Origin: Streptosporangium sp. NBC_01495
GTDB taxonomy: Bacteria; Actinomycetota; Actinomycetes; Streptosporangiales; Streptosporangiaceae
Direction: 5' to 3'
Assembly (NCBI RefSeq): GCF_036250735.1
Contig: NZ_CP109430.1
Span: forward strand, 7,254,001-7,318,000
DNA length: 64,000 nt
Below the pieces are notes generated by a model. It had not been told where the DNA came from, searched no databases, and saw only the letters and a list, made by a program, of their open reading frames with translations. The position numbers were made by a program, and so were the translations under genes. This document shows, piece by piece, positions 34,310 to 44,018 of the stretch; within the stretch, counting starts at the first letter, position 1; each line of letters opens with the position of its first letter.

Positions 34310-35902
34310 GTGCCCGCGCATCAGGCCGCATTCGTCAGGCAAAATGGCACGGTGATTGACCTGTCCCAGGCGACTCACCGCGATTCCCACCCCTTCGCCC
34401 ACCTCAGCGCGCCGAACGCGGAGCTCTACCGCCGGGTGCTGCGTACGTTCGCCCAGGCGAAGGAACGCTTCATCGTGCATCTGCGCCCCGAGGACGTCGC
34501 GGCCGAGCTGGGACGGGACAGCGACGACCAGCTCGCGCAGGCGCTGGAGAAGCTGACCGAATGGGGAAATCTGCGCGCCGACGCCGACACCGGCAGGGTG
34601 ACCTCCGTCGAGGACTTCCACCGCAAGCGGTTCCTGTTCCAGCTCACCGCGGCCGGGCAGGCGGCCGAGCAGGCCATCGCCTTCTACGAGGAGGCGATCG
34701 GCCGGCGGGGTACGCTCCAGTCGGTGGCCCTGGGCGACATCGCCGAGCAGCTCGGATCCCTGTCCGCGCTGGCGGGCCAGGCCGATCCCGATCCCGCCAA
34801 GACACATCTGCTGCTCCTTTCCCTGGCCGAGCGGTTCGCCTCCCTCGCCGACAACGCCCAGGCGTTCATGGCGTCGCTGCGCCGCGCGATCGACTTCTCC
34901 GACGGCGACGTCGAAGGGTTCATCGCCTACAAGGAGCGGCTGATCGACTACATCAACCGCTTCATCGCCGACCTCGCGAACTCCGGCGCCCGCATCGCCG
35001 CGCTCCTCACCGAGCTGGAGTCGGGTGATCACGAGAAGCTGCTGCGACTGGCCGCGCGGCGGGAGGCCGCCGACGCCGTGCCGGAGGGAGCGGACGCGGC
35101 CGACGCGTACGCCAGGGCCGAGGCGGCAGCGCTCGGCTCGTGGCAGAACCGCTGGCGCGGCCTGAAGGACTGGTTCGTCTCCCGCGACGCCGGCCGCCCC
35201 TCGCAGGCCCGGCTGCTGAGGCAGGCGGCCGTGACGGCGATCAAACAGCTCATCGACGCGGTCGGCCTGATCAACGAGCGCCGCTCGGGCCGCTCCGACC
35301 GCTCGGCCGACTTCCGTACGCTGGCCCGCTGGTTCGCCGAGGCCCCCGACGAGGCGGCGGCGCACCGGTTGTGGCGGGCGGCCTTCGGTCTGTCGCCCGC
35401 GCGGCACCTCACCGTCACCGCCGAGACCGTGAGCGCCTGGCAGAAGGAGGAGCCGACCCCCAACACGCCGTGGAATGTCGCCCCGCCGGTCCGGATCTCC
35501 CCGCAACTGCGCAGAACCGGCTCCTACGAACGGCGCGGAAAGCCGAACCGGGTGCAGGACCGCTCCGAGGCCCGCGCCTTCCTGCTGGAACAGATGGAGC
35601 GCGAGGCCGCGGAGACGGCCAGGGCCCGCGCCGTGCTTCACACCGGCGGACCGGCCCTCCTGTCGGAGCTGGACGTCCTCGATCCGCGGGCGTTCCGGCT
35701 CTTCCTCGCACTGCTCGGCGACGCCCTGGCCGCCCGCCTGCCCGGCGACACCGAGGTGAAGACCGTGACCGGCGACGGTTCGATGGAGGTGCGTCTCTCG
35801 CTCGTCCCGGACGGGGGCAGTGTCGAGATCCGCACCGAGGACGGGGTGCTCACCGGTCCCGAACACCTCATCGAGATCATCGATCTGATGGCGGCCTCGT
35901 GA
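34310..35902 (+). CDS. jetA: Wadjet type II protein JetA (TIGR02677/DUF2397)
   Basis: The protein has 530 residues. Signature segments are FAHLSAPNAELYRRVLRTFA, SVEDFHRKRFLFQLTAAGQAAE and the C-terminal HLIEIIDLM. JetA is the kleisin-like subunit of the SMC-type Wadjet complex, which bends and cuts circular plasmids. It is the first gene of jetABCD. The stop overlaps the GTG of jetB. The start is GTG 34310, with GTG 34352 as an alternative. The promoter lies in 34183-34309. Confidence 0.92.
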   Translation: MPAHQAAFVRQNGTVIDLSQATHRDSHPFAHLSAPNAELYRRVLRTFAQAKERFIVHLRPEDVAAELGRDSDDQLAQALEKLTEWGNLRADADTGRVTSVEDFHRKRFLFQLTAAGQAAEQAIAFYEEAIGRRGTLQSVALGDIAEQLGSLSALAGQADPDPAKTHLLLLSLAERFASLADNAQAFMASLRRAIDFSDGDVEGFIAYKERLIDYINRFIADLANSGARIAALLTELESGDHEKLLRLAARREAADAVPEGADAADAYARAEAAALGSWQNRWRGLKDWFVSRDAGRPSQARLLRQAAVTAIKQLIDAVGLINERRSGRSDRSADFRTLARWFAEAPDEAAAHRLWRAAFGLSPARHLTVTAETVSAWQKEEPTPNTPWNVAPPVRISPQLRRTGSYERRGKPNRVQDRSEARAFLLEQMEREAAETARARAVLHTGGPALLSELDVLDPRAFRLFLALLGDALAARLPGDTEVKTVTGDGSMEVRLSLVPDGGSVEIRTEDGVLTGPEHLIEIIDLMAAS

Positions 35903-37065
35903 TCCGCGACGAGGAGGTGGCGCAGCGACGGGCCGCGCTGCGCGCCCTGCTGTCCAAGCCGCTGCTCACCGCCGAGACCGACGCCGACAGGCTCGTGCTC
36001 GTCCGCCGCCACCTGACCGAGCTGCGCGACTGGCTGAGCCGGGAGACCGGCTGGCGGCTGCTGGCCGACGCGGAGACGGCCCGCCTGTTCAAGACCGCTC
36101 CGTCCCTCTCCGACGCCACCCATCCGGCTCGCGGGCGGGCCGGTGAGCCCTTCGGCCGCCGCCGCTACGTCGTGCTCTGCCTGGCCCTCGCCGTCCTGGA
36201 AAGGGCGGACGCGCAGACCACGCTCGGCCGGCTCGCGGAGGAGGTGCTCAACGCCGCCGCCGAACCGGGGCTCGGCTTCGCGTTCACCCTGGACAGCCGG
36301 GCGGAGAGGGCCGATCTGGTGGCCGTCGTGCGCATGCTGCTCGGCTGGGGCGTGCTGCGCAGGGTCTCCGGCGACGAGGACGCCTACCTGTCGGCCACCG
36401 GCGACGTCCTGTACGACGTGCGCAGGCCCGTGCTCGCCACCCTCCTCACCGGGACGCGCGGCCCCTCCACGGTCGGCGCCACCGCCTTCGAGGAAAGGCT
36501 GGCCGAGCTGACCGCCGAGCCCGTCGCCGACACCGACGACCTGCGCAACCAGGCGATGCGCAGAAGGCTCACCCGCAGGCTCCTGGAAGACCCGGTCGTC
36601 TACTACGACGACCTCGACGAGGCCGAGCGCACCTACCTCGTCTCCCAGCGCCAGGCGATCACCCGCAGGATCGAGGAGGCGACAGGTCTCCTGCCCGAGA
36701 TCCGTGCCGAGGGCATCTCGATGGTAGACCCCGACGACGAGCTGACCGACGTACGCATGCCCGAGCAGCGAACCGACGGCCACGTGACGCTGCTGGTGGC
36801 CGAGCACCTGGCCGCCCGCGGTGAGGCGAGCACGGACGAGCTGCACGCCTTCGTACGCCAGGCCGCCGCCGCCCACTCCGCCTTCTGGCGCAAGGGCGTG
36901 ACCGAGCCCGGCGCCGAGGAGGAGCTGCTGGCCGACGCACTGGACAGGCTGGCGGCACTCCGGCTGATCGAGATCCGCCCCGGTCACGTGCGCGGGCTTC
37001 CGGCGATCGCCCGCTACGCCCTCGACGAACCGACCATCCGCGAACCAGGAAAGGCCCGGCGGTGA
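35899..37065 (+). CDS. jetB: Wadjet type II protein JetB (TIGR02678/DUF2398)
   Basis: The protein has 388 residues from GTG 35899, overlapping the jetA stop; the long upstream frame is a shadow. It shows RRAALRALLSKPLL, DWLSRETGWRLLADAETARLFK, PFGRRRYVVLCLALAVLERA and VYYDDLDEAERTYLVSQR, the usual JetB landmarks. JetB is the winged-helix partner (KITE-like) of the SMC complex. Its end overlaps jetC by ATGA-type coupling (GTGA at 37062). Confidence 0.92.
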   Translation: MIRDEEVAQRRAALRALLSKPLLTAETDADRLVLVRRHLTELRDWLSRETGWRLLADAETARLFKTAPSLSDATHPARGRAGEPFGRRRYVVLCLALAVLERADAQTTLGRLAEEVLNAAAEPGLGFAFTLDSRAERADLVAVVRMLLGWGVLRRVSGDEDAYLSATGDVLYDVRRPVLATLLTGTRGPSTVGATAFEERLAELTAEPVADTDDLRNQAMRRRLTRRLLEDPVVYYDDLDEAERTYLVSQRQAITRRIEEATGLLPEIRAEGISMVDPDDELTDVRMPEQRTDGHVTLLVAEHLAARGEASTDELHAFVRQAAAAHSAFWRKGVTEPGAEEELLADALDRLAALRLIEIRPGHVRGLPAIARYALDEPTIREPGKARR

Positions 37066-40000
37066 CGCACCCCATCCCGACCTCCGAGCGTTGGAAGCCC
37101 CTGCGGGCCGGACTCGTCGACATGTTCCACTACGACGTCGAGGAGTTCCGCTTCCACGATGGGCGGCTGCTGCTGCGCGGCAACAACGGTACGGGAAAGT
37201 CGAAAGTCCTCGCCCTGACCATGCCGTTCCTTCTCGACGGGGAGCTCGCGCCGCACCGCGTGGAGCCCGACGGCGACCGCCAGAAGCGGATGGAGTGGAA
37301 CCTGCTCCTGGGCGGCAGGCACCCGCACCCCGAGCGGCTCGGCTACACGTGGATGGAGTTCGGCCGGCGCGCCGCCGACGGCACCACCGAGTTCCGCACC
37401 GTCGGCTGCGGGTTGAAGGCGGTGAAGGACCGCGGCATCGTCAGGCACTGGTTCTTCGTCACCCCGCAGCGGATCGGCGCCGGGCTGGACCTCGTCTCCC
37501 CCACCGGCGTCTCGCTCACCAGGGAGAAGCTGCGCGAGGCCGTCGACGGACACGGTCTGGTCTACGATCGGGCCTCCGACTACCGCAGGGCCGTGGACGA
37601 GGCGCTGTTCGGCCTCGGCGAGCACCGCTACGAGGCCCTGGTCAACCTTCTCATCCAGCTCCGCCAGCCGCAGCTGTCCAAGAAACCGGACGAGAGGCTG
37701 CTCTCCCGCGCCCTCACCGAGGCGTTGCCTCCGCTGAGCCCCTCCCTGATCGGCACGGTGGCCGAGGCGTTCCGCGGGCTCGACGAGGAGCGCGACGCGC
37801 TGAAGGCCCTGGAGGAAGCCCGCAGGGCCGCCACCGACTTCCTCGGCCATTACCGCAGGTACGCCGGAATCGCCGCGAAGCGCAAGGCCGCGGTGCCCCG
37901 CACGGCCCAGAGCCGCTACGAGCACCTCGGCCGCGATCTCAACGAGGCCGAGAGCCGCCACACCAAAGCCCAGGCGGACCTGGAGGCGGCGCGAAAGTGG
38001 ATGGCCGAGCTGGCGGCGACGCGGACGCTCCTGGAGGCCCGCAGGGAAACCCTTGAGACAAGTCCCGAGATGCGCGACGCCAAGCAGCTTGAGCGGGTCG
38101 GCGAGGAGGCCGGGCGGCAGGCGGAGCACGCCCGTACCCGAGAGAAGGACAGGGACGCTCTGGCCACGGAGGCGCGGCGACGCCGGGTCCGGGCGGACGC
38201 CGCCGAGGCCAGGGCCGCCCAGGCGGCCCGCGAGCTGTCCGCCGCGCGGGACTCGGCCGCGTCGGGCGCCCGCGCGGCCCTGTGCGAGCCGGCACATCTC
38301 GACATCGTGGCCCGGTGGGAGGAGGATCCGGCCGGTGCCCGCCGTGCCGCCGAGACGCTGGCCGACCGGCGGTCCGAGGCGGTGACCGAGCTCGACCGCC
38401 TGTCCGAGGCCGTCGCCCGTGCCCAGGCCCGGCTCGACGCCGCCCGCGCCGAGGCGGACCGGCTGACCGGCGAGCTCCAGGCCGCCGCCGAGCGCGTCTC
38501 CGCCGCCGAGCGGGCCACCGATGGGCAGGCCGGCGAGCTGGTCGGCGCCTATGTCGGCTATCTCGCCGGGATGGTCGAGCTGCGGTTCGACGACCCGGAC
38601 GCGGTGCTCGCCATCCTGGAATCCTGGACCACCGCCGCCGAGGGCCCCAACCCGGCCGCGGCCGCGGTCGACGACGCCGCCAGGACGGCCACCACCGAGC
38701 TGGCCCGTGAGCAGGCGGACCACGACGCCGAGTTGCGTGCGCGGCGGCAGGCCGCGTCGGACCTGACAGAGGAGATCACCCGGCTGGAGGCGGGCGGTCA
38801 CGACGCGCCGCCCGTCCCGCACACCCGGGCACCGAACTCCCGCGCGGACCGGCCGGGCGCGCCGTTCTGGAGAGCGGTCGACTTCACCGACGCGATCCCG
38901 GCCGACCATCGGGCCGGGCTGGAGGCGGCGCTGGAGGCGGCCGGGATCCTCGACGCCTGGATGACCCCATCGGGCACGCTCGTGGCGGAGGACGACACCG
39001 TCCTGCTCACGGGCGCGGCCATCGCGGGTCCTTCCTGCCGCGCGGTGCTCCGCCCGGCGGTCGACCGCGCCGACCCCCGGGCGGCCGCGCTGCCGGACAC
39101 CGCCGTCCACGCGGTGCTCGGCGCCATCGGGCTCGGCCCCGGTACGGTCACCTGGGTCGCGGCGGACGGCCGCTGGGCCAATGGCGTGCTTGCCGGGTCC
39201 TGGCACAAGAAGAGCGCCGAGTTCATCGGCGAAGGCGCGCGGGAAACGGCCAGACGCGCCCGTCTCGCCCTGCTGCGGGAAGAGCTGGACCGGGTGCGTG
39301 AGCGGATGGAGGAACTCCGGCGGCAGCTGGCGGCGCTCGCCGTACGGCAGCGGACCCTCGCCGAGGAGCACCGCGCGCTACCGCCGGACGCGCCGCTGCG
39401 CGAGGCGCACGTCAAGCTGGCCACCGAGCACGAGCGGCGGCGCGAGCTGAACGGCGCGCACCATGCGGCGCGCGACACGATGACCGCACGACGGGCGGAG
39501 ACGGACACGGCCAGGTCGCTGGCGGCCGAGTTCGCCGAGGACGTCGGTCTGCCCACGGAGGCCGAGGAACTCGCGGCGGTCAGGCGCGGAGTGGCCGGCT
39601 ACCGTCTCGCCCTGGCCGGGCTATGGCCGGCCGCCGAGGCGACGCTCGCGGCGCGCGAGGCCGCGGCGGAGACGGCAGAGGAGCTCTCCCTCACTCTCGA
39701 ACGGCACGGGGAGGCCGTCCAGCGGGCGGCGGAGGCGCGGGAGGGTGCCGAGGCCGCGGCGGAGAGATACCGGGTTCTGGTGGAGACCGCCGGAGCCGCC
39801 GTCGAGGAGCTCTACCGCCGCCTTGAGGAGGTGCGACGGGCCCTGCGGGAACGGGACGTCGCCGAACGCGCCACCAGGGAGGCCGAGCAGGCCGCCCTGA
39901 GCGAGCGGGGTAAGGCCGAGGGCAGGCGCGACACCCTGCGCGACGAGATCGAGCAGGCCGGGCTGGTACGCGACGCGGCGGTCGCCGAGTTCCGCGCGTT

Positions 40001-41141
40001 CGCCGCCACCGGACTGCTGCGCGTCGCCGTACCCTCGCTGGAGGTCGCCGATCCCGGCGTGGAGTGGCCGGCGACCCCCGCGGTCCTCCTCGCCCGCGCG
40101 GTCAACGCCGAGCTCGACGGCGTCGACGACGGCGACGGGCCGTGGGACAGGATCCAGAGACGGGTCACCGAGGAGCACAAACTGCTCTCCGACGCCATGT
40201 CCAGACACGGGCACTCGGTGGGCCTGACCCTCCAGGACGGAATCATGGTCGTCGACGTACTGTTCCACGGTCACACCAGGGACATCCCCGGTCTGGCGGA
40301 GGCACTGTCGGAGGAGACCGCACACCGGGCGCAGCTGCTGTCGGCCAAGGAACGGGAGATTCTGGAGAACCACCTCCTCAACGAGGTGGCCGGCACCCTG
40401 CACGAGCTGATCGCCACGGCCGAGGCCGAGGTGCGGGAGATGAACGCCGAATTGGAGTCCCGCCCGACCTCCACCGGCATGCGGTTGCGCCTCGTCTGGA
40501 ACACCGCCAGGAGCGCCCCCGACGGGCTCGGCCGGATCCGCGAGAAGCTCCGCCAGACCGTGGACGCCTGGTCGGCCGAGGACCGCACCACGGTGGGCGC
40601 CTTCCTGCAGGAGCAGATCGCCCGGGAGTACGCCGGCAACCCGGCCGCCGGGCGGACCGAGCAGCTGACCAGGGCCCTGGACTACCGGACCTGGCACGAG
40701 TTCGCGATCCAGCGCCTGCAGGACGGCCAGTGGCGCGGCGCCACGGGGCCGGCCTCGGGTGGCGAGCGGGTGCTCGCCGCGTCCATGCCACTGTTCGCCG
40801 CGGCGTCGGCCCACTACAAGTCGGCGGGCAACCCGCACGCTCCCCGGCTGGTGGCGCTCGACGAGGCGTTCGCGGGCGTGGACGACGACTCGCGCGCCAA
40901 GTGCCTGGGACTGCTGGCGACGTTCGACATGGACGTGGTGATGACCAGCGAACGGGAGTGGGGCTGTTACCCGCAGGTGCCGGGACTGGCGATCTGCCAG
41001 CTGTCCAGGCGCGACGGCATCGACGCCGTCCTGGTCACCACCTGGCGGTGGGACGGCCGCGAACGCCGCCAGATGGAGCGGCCCGCTCCACGCCCCGCCG
41101 CGATCGTCCCCGAGCAGGAGCCAGAGGGGCTGTTCACATGA
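37062..41141 (+). CDS. jetC: Wadjet type II SMC-like ATPase JetC (TIGR02680)
   Basis: The protein has 1359 residues. The ABC head starts LLLRGNNGTGKSKVLAL (Walker A 40-48) and resumes at the C-terminus with ASGGERVLAASMPLF (signature, ~1231) and RLVALDEAFAGVDDDS (Walker B, ~1264). Between them lie ~900 residues of coiled coil (many E-A-R heptads) and a hinge-like insertion near 590-700. It is the loop-extruding motor of the anti-plasmid complex. Length and order are normal for type II. Confidence 0.95.
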   Translation: MTHPIPTSERWKPLRAGLVDMFHYDVEEFRFHDGRLLLRGNNGTGKSKVLALTMPFLLDGELAPHRVEPDGDRQKRMEWNLLLGGRHPHPERLGYTWMEFGRRAADGTTEFRTVGCGLKAVKDRGIVRHWFFVTPQRIGAGLDLVSPTGVSLTREKLREAVDGHGLVYDRASDYRRAVDEALFGLGEHRYEALVNLLIQLRQPQLSKKPDERLLSRALTEALPPLSPSLIGTVAEAFRGLDEERDALKALEEARRAATDFLGHYRRYAGIAAKRKAAVPRTAQSRYEHLGRDLNEAESRHTKAQADLEAARKWMAELAATRTLLEARRETLETSPEMRDAKQLERVGEEAGRQAEHARTREKDRDALATEARRRRVRADAAEARAAQAARELSAARDSAASGARAALCEPAHLDIVARWEEDPAGARRAAETLADRRSEAVTELDRLSEAVARAQARLDAARAEADRLTGELQAAAERVSAAERATDGQAGELVGAYVGYLAGMVELRFDDPDAVLAILESWTTAAEGPNPAAAAVDDAARTATTELAREQADHDAELRARRQAASDLTEEITRLEAGGHDAPPVPHTRAPNSRADRPGAPFWRAVDFTDAIPADHRAGLEAALEAAGILDAWMTPSGTLVAEDDTVLLTGAAIAGPSCRAVLRPAVDRADPRAAALPDTAVHAVLGAIGLGPGTVTWVAADGRWANGVLAGSWHKKSAEFIGEGARETARRARLALLREELDRVRERMEELRRQLAALAVRQRTLAEEHRALPPDAPLREAHVKLATEHERRRELNGAHHAARDTMTARRAETDTARSLAAEFAEDVGLPTEAEELAAVRRGVAGYRLALAGLWPAAEATLAAREAAAETAEELSLTLERHGEAVQRAAEAREGAEAAAERYRVLVETAGAAVEELYRRLEEVRRALRERDVAERATREAEQAALSERGKAEGRRDTLRDEIEQAGLVRDAAVAEFRAFAATGLLRVAVPSLEVADPGVEWPATPAVLLARAVNAELDGVDDGDGPWDRIQRRVTEEHKLLSDAMSRHGHSVGLTLQDGIMVVDVLFHGHTRDIPGLAEALSEETAHRAQLLSAKEREILENHLLNEVAGTLHELIATAEAEVREMNAELESRPTSTGMRLRLVWNTARSAPDGLGRIREKLRQTVDAWSAEDRTTVGAFLQEQIAREYAGNPAAGRTEQLTRALDYRTWHEFAIQRLQDGQWRGATGPASGGERVLAASMPLFAAASAHYKSAGNPHAPRLVALDEAFAGVDDDSRAKCLGLLATFDMDVVMTSEREWGCYPQVPGLAICQLSRRDGIDAVLVTTWRWDGRERRQMERPAPRPAAIVPEQEPEGLFT

Positions 41142-41269
41142 CCGGCGGGCCGCGCGAACAGCCGATCGTCCGCGTGACCGGTGGAGCGTTCGCGCAGGCG
41201 GCGGGCCGCGTGAGCGACGGACCGTTCACGCGAGCGGCGGGTCGCGTGAGCGACGGACCGTTCGCATGA
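41138..41269 (+). CDS. Mini-ORF bridging jetC and jetD
   Basis: A 43-residue ORF begins with an ATGA overlap with the jetC stop and ends with an ATGA overlap with the jetD start. It consists of 12-residue repeats of the type RVSDGPFTRAAG. It may be only a coupling device that carries ribosomes from jetC to jetD, or an unannotated small peptide. Its perfect fit at both ends makes chance less likely, but the peptide itself is not recognised. Confidence 0.4.
   Translation: MTGGPREQPIVRVTGGAFAQAAGRVSDGPFTRAAGRVSDGPFA
41170..41269. repeat. 36-bp tandem repeats between jetC and jetD
   Basis: Two full units (41170-41205 and 41206-41241) and a partial third (41242-41269) match closely. The last two contain GTGAGCGACGGACCGTTC, resembling the jetD start ATGAGCGACGCGCCG. 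They look like local duplications of the jetD start region. Confidence 0.85.
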
Positions 41270-42507
41270 GCGACGCGCCGGAGAGGCTGGAGCGATTGCT
41301 CGGCACGCGGGAGACCGCGTGGCTGGTCGAACGGGCCCGCCGCCGCCTCGAACAGGGCAGACCGCTGACCGGTACGGTCACCCTGGGCAGGGCCTCGTCT
41401 GAGCAACGCCGCGCGGTCGAACTGCTCCTGGGGCGTCGCGCGGGTACCGGCACCTCACTGTCGGTCTCCCTCGACGAGGTTGACCGCGTCCTGCGCTCCA
41501 GCGGCGCCTGCCGCGACGGCCTGGCCGCCGCGGTCGTCCTGCTGCACGGCCCCGTCCGCGACCTCACGCGAGAGAACGCCGAGCGGGAAACGGCCTGGCG
41601 CGGCGCCTGCGCGGGACTCGACGCCGTCGTGGCCGGTCGCCCGGAGCTGCACGGCTGGCGCTCGTGGCTGGACACCACCGGCCAGCTGCGGCGGAGCGCC
41701 CCTGACCCCGGCGAGGCCCGCGTCCTGCTGGACAGGCTGGCCGAGGTGCTGCGCCGCCTGCCGCACCCGGGGACTCCCCTCGGCCGTCTGGCGGCGGAAA
41801 GCTGCGACGACGCGCACGCTCTCGACGAGGGCCGGCCGCTGGCCACGCTGGCGATCTCAGCCGCCCGTGCCCTGGCCGGACTGCCCTACGCCGGTGAGGG
41901 CACGGCCGACGCTCGCAGGAAGGCATGGGCCGCTGTCGGGGTCCACCTCGACGATCTCTCGTCGACCGTCGTCTGCCTGGGGTTGCCCGGAGACGACCGC
42001 ACCCCGACCGGGCGCGTGCTCGCGGTCGCCCGCGAGGCGGGCGAGCCATGCGTACTCACCCTGCGCCAGCTACGCCGCCACGAGACGCCCATCGCCGGGG
42101 GTCTGGTACGGATCTGCGAGAACCCGATCGTGATCGCCGCCGCGGCGGACGCGCTCGGGCCGCTCTGCCCAGGTCTGGTCTGCGTCAACGGCAGACCCTC
42201 CGCGGCCGTCTGGCGCCTGCTCGACCTGCTCGCCGCCGGAGGCACCTCCTTCGCCTACCACGGCGACTTCGACTGGGGCGGCGTCGGCATCGCCGCAGCC
42301 GTCCACGGGCGAGTCGGATGGCGGCCGTGGCGCTACGACGCCGCCTCCTACGAGGCCGCCGCCTCCCGGGCTCCCCTGGCCGGACGCCCCCATCCGACCC
42401 CCTGGGATCCCGCGCTCTCGGCCGCGATGGCACGGCGGGCGGTACGGGTGGAGGAGGAGCTGGTGTTGAGCGACCTGCTCGCCGACCTGGCCTCCGACCA
42501 GCGGTGA
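41266..42507 (+). CDS. jetD: Wadjet type II nuclease JetD (TIGR02679/DUF2399 TOPRIM)
   Basis: The protein has 413 residues. The C-terminal TOPRIM half shows RICENPIVIAAAADALG, then LVCVNGRPSAAVWRLLDLL and YHGDFDWGGVGIA near residue 333, carrying the catalytic acidic cluster. The N-terminal ~200 residues match the DUF3323-type region of TIGR02679. JetD is the plasmid-cutting subunit. With jetABC upstream, the system looks complete, with no frameshift. Confidence 0.93.
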   Translation: MSDAPERLERLLGTRETAWLVERARRRLEQGRPLTGTVTLGRASSEQRRAVELLLGRRAGTGTSLSVSLDEVDRVLRSSGACRDGLAAAVVLLHGPVRDLTRENAERETAWRGACAGLDAVVAGRPELHGWRSWLDTTGQLRRSAPDPGEARVLLDRLAEVLRRLPHPGTPLGRLAAESCDDAHALDEGRPLATLAISAARALAGLPYAGEGTADARRKAWAAVGVHLDDLSSTVVCLGLPGDDRTPTGRVLAVAREAGEPCVLTLRQLRRHETPIAGGLVRICENPIVIAAAADALGPLCPGLVCVNGRPSAAVWRLLDLLAAGGTSFAYHGDFDWGGVGIAAAVHGRVGWRPWRYDAASYEAAASRAPLAGRPHPTPWDPALSAAMARRAVRVEEELVLSDLLADLASDQR

Positions 42508-42525
42508 CGACATGGCCGGGACCGC

Positions 42526-43704
42526 TCAGACGGGGAGCGGACGGTCGAGCCCGGCGCGGTCGAAACGCTCGATGAGACTGGGCTTGCGCAGATGCTCCTG
42601 CCGCAGGAGCGCGAAGCGCCGCGTGAAGTCGCCGAGCCGGTCGGCGCGCTCGGCCACGGCCCGCAGGTCCTTCAGGAGCTCGACGGCCGCGTCGTACTCA
42701 ACTGCCTTCCTGGCGCCGATCATCGCGTTGACGCGCAGCCAGGCCCCGTCCTCGTCTCTGCCCAGCTTGTCCAACTTCTTCTCCCTGGCCAGGGCCCGCT
42801 CCCGTTCGCGGCGGGCTTCCTCCGCCGCGTGCCTGGCCGTTTCCTCGCGTTCGCGTTCCTGGCGGCGCTCCGCCGCGGCGTCCAGCAGCTCGGCCACGCT
42901 ACGCCGGGGAAGGCCACCGGTGTCGCCCCCGGGTTCGCCACGAAACCGGCGCAGCAGCTCCATCCGAACCTGCGCCCCCTGGTCCCGGACGACCCGCAGC
43001 AGCAGTTCGTCCTTCTCGGTCTCGGTCAGCTTCGCGATCCCCTTGGCCAGCCTCCGCGGATCGTCCCGCACGACGACAGGCGCCGGGCTCGCCTCGGCCG
43101 CGACCGCGAGCAGGTCGGCGTCAAGGCGGAGGAAGTCGGCGAGGGCCCGCTGCCCCGCGCTCAGCGATCCCAGCCCCGCCGGCACCGGGGGTTCGAGCTC
43201 GTCCTCGTCGGCGTAGTCGAAGGCGTCCTCGTCGTGTTCCCACCGGCCGAAGGCCGACAGCCAGGCGAGATAGAGGGGGCGCAGGTCACCGGCGCCGAGT
43301 TCGGCACGGACACCGACGATGGCCGACAGGGAGTCCTCGGCGTCCTCGTCCCATTCTCCCGACTCGTCTTCGCTGGTCAGGTCGAGAATGAGATGCTTGC
43401 CAGAAACCCACGCCGACATCTCGTCCCCGACGCAGTACTGCTCGGCGACGTTCATGTCGAGGAGCGTCCGCGGCAGCCGGAGCATCACCCGGTGAGTACC
43501 CCAGTTGGTCAGGTACAGATGGGCGTCGTAGTAGCGCTCCATCATCCGGCGCGGATCGCCGCTGAAGTCGCCCCAGTGGTACTCGTTGGTGAAGCTGGTT
43601 GCGGTGATCCGGGCCCGGGTGGACAGCGCACGGACCTCGGCCTGCTGACGGGCGTCCAGGGGGCGGTCCACCGCCAGGAACTCGTAGTACTGATATTCGC
43701 TCAT
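42526..43704 (-). CDS. Conserved hypothetical (MSEYQYYEF family) with coiled coil
   Basis: The protein has 392 residues from ATG 43704. The opening SEYQYYEFLAVDRPLDARQQAEVRAL, the FTNEYHWGDFSGDP and ERYYDAHLYLTNWGTHRVMLRLP blocks are characteristic of a widespread bacterial protein of unknown function. An acidic stretch follows (~125-180), then a long charged coiled coil (AERRQEREREETARHAAEEA). It follows the small gene 43707..44018 by 2 nt (operon). In other genomes a SWIM zinc-finger protein often neighbours it; none is seen here. Confidence 0.75.
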   Translation of the reverse strand: MSEYQYYEFLAVDRPLDARQQAEVRALSTRARITATSFTNEYHWGDFSGDPRRMMERYYDAHLYLTNWGTHRVMLRLPRTLLDMNVAEQYCVGDEMSAWVSGKHLILDLTSEDESGEWDEDAEDSLSAIVGVRAELGAGDLRPLYLAWLSAFGRWEHDEDAFDYADEDELEPPVPAGLGSLSAGQRALADFLRLDADLLAVAAEASPAPVVVRDDPRRLAKGIAKLTETEKDELLLRVVRDQGAQVRMELLRRFRGEPGGDTGGLPRRSVAELLDAAAERRQEREREETARHAAEEARRERERALAREKKLDKLGRDEDGAWLRVNAMIGARKAVEYDAAVELLKDLRAVAERADRLGDFTRRFALLRQEHLRKPSLIERFDRAGLDRPLPV

Positions 43705-43706
43705 CG

Positions 43707-44018
43707 TCAGGGCGCCCAGTGCCGGTAGGCGTCGATCCACTCCGAGCCCTCAGGTGGCGGAGTCGGCAGTGGGAGGTCGAGGATGCCGATCGCCTGCCGG
43801 TGCTCCTCTCGACCGCAGATCGCGACGATACCGCTCCCCGCGATCAGATCGATCTTCTTGACCGTGACCTCGACACCCAGCACGATCGTCTGGAACGGCG
43901 TCGCCAGGTGCTCGTCGATCATGACGTGAAAGCCCGAAAGCTGCTCGTATTCGTCGTAGGCGTCGACGGTGGCCTCCTCGACCAGCGCGTCCAGCTCCGC
44001 CTCACTCAGCTCTGCCAC
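43707..44018 (-). CDS. Conserved small acidic protein (database name calcium-binding protein)
   Basis: The 103-residue protein starts at GTG 44018, giving AELSEAELDALVEEATVDAY. It continues FHVMIDEHLATPFQTIVLG, then VKKIDLIAGSGIVAICGREEHRQAIGILDLPLPTPPPEGSEW. I recognise the family from many actinomycetes, where it is labelled calcium-binding. I see no EF-hand loop that would prove it. Its stop is 2 nt from the start of the next gene, so the two are one operon. Confidence 0.7.
   Translation of the reverse strand: MAELSEAELDALVEEATVDAYDEYEQLSGFHVMIDEHLATPFQTIVLGVEVTVKKIDLIAGSGIVAICGREEHRQAIGILDLPLPTPPPEGSEWIDAYRHWAP

Noticed and set aside
37014..39371. 785-residue minus-strand frame across jetC
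   Set aside because: It is antisense to the clear SMC ATPase and has no domain pattern; long antisense frames are common in high-GC DNA.
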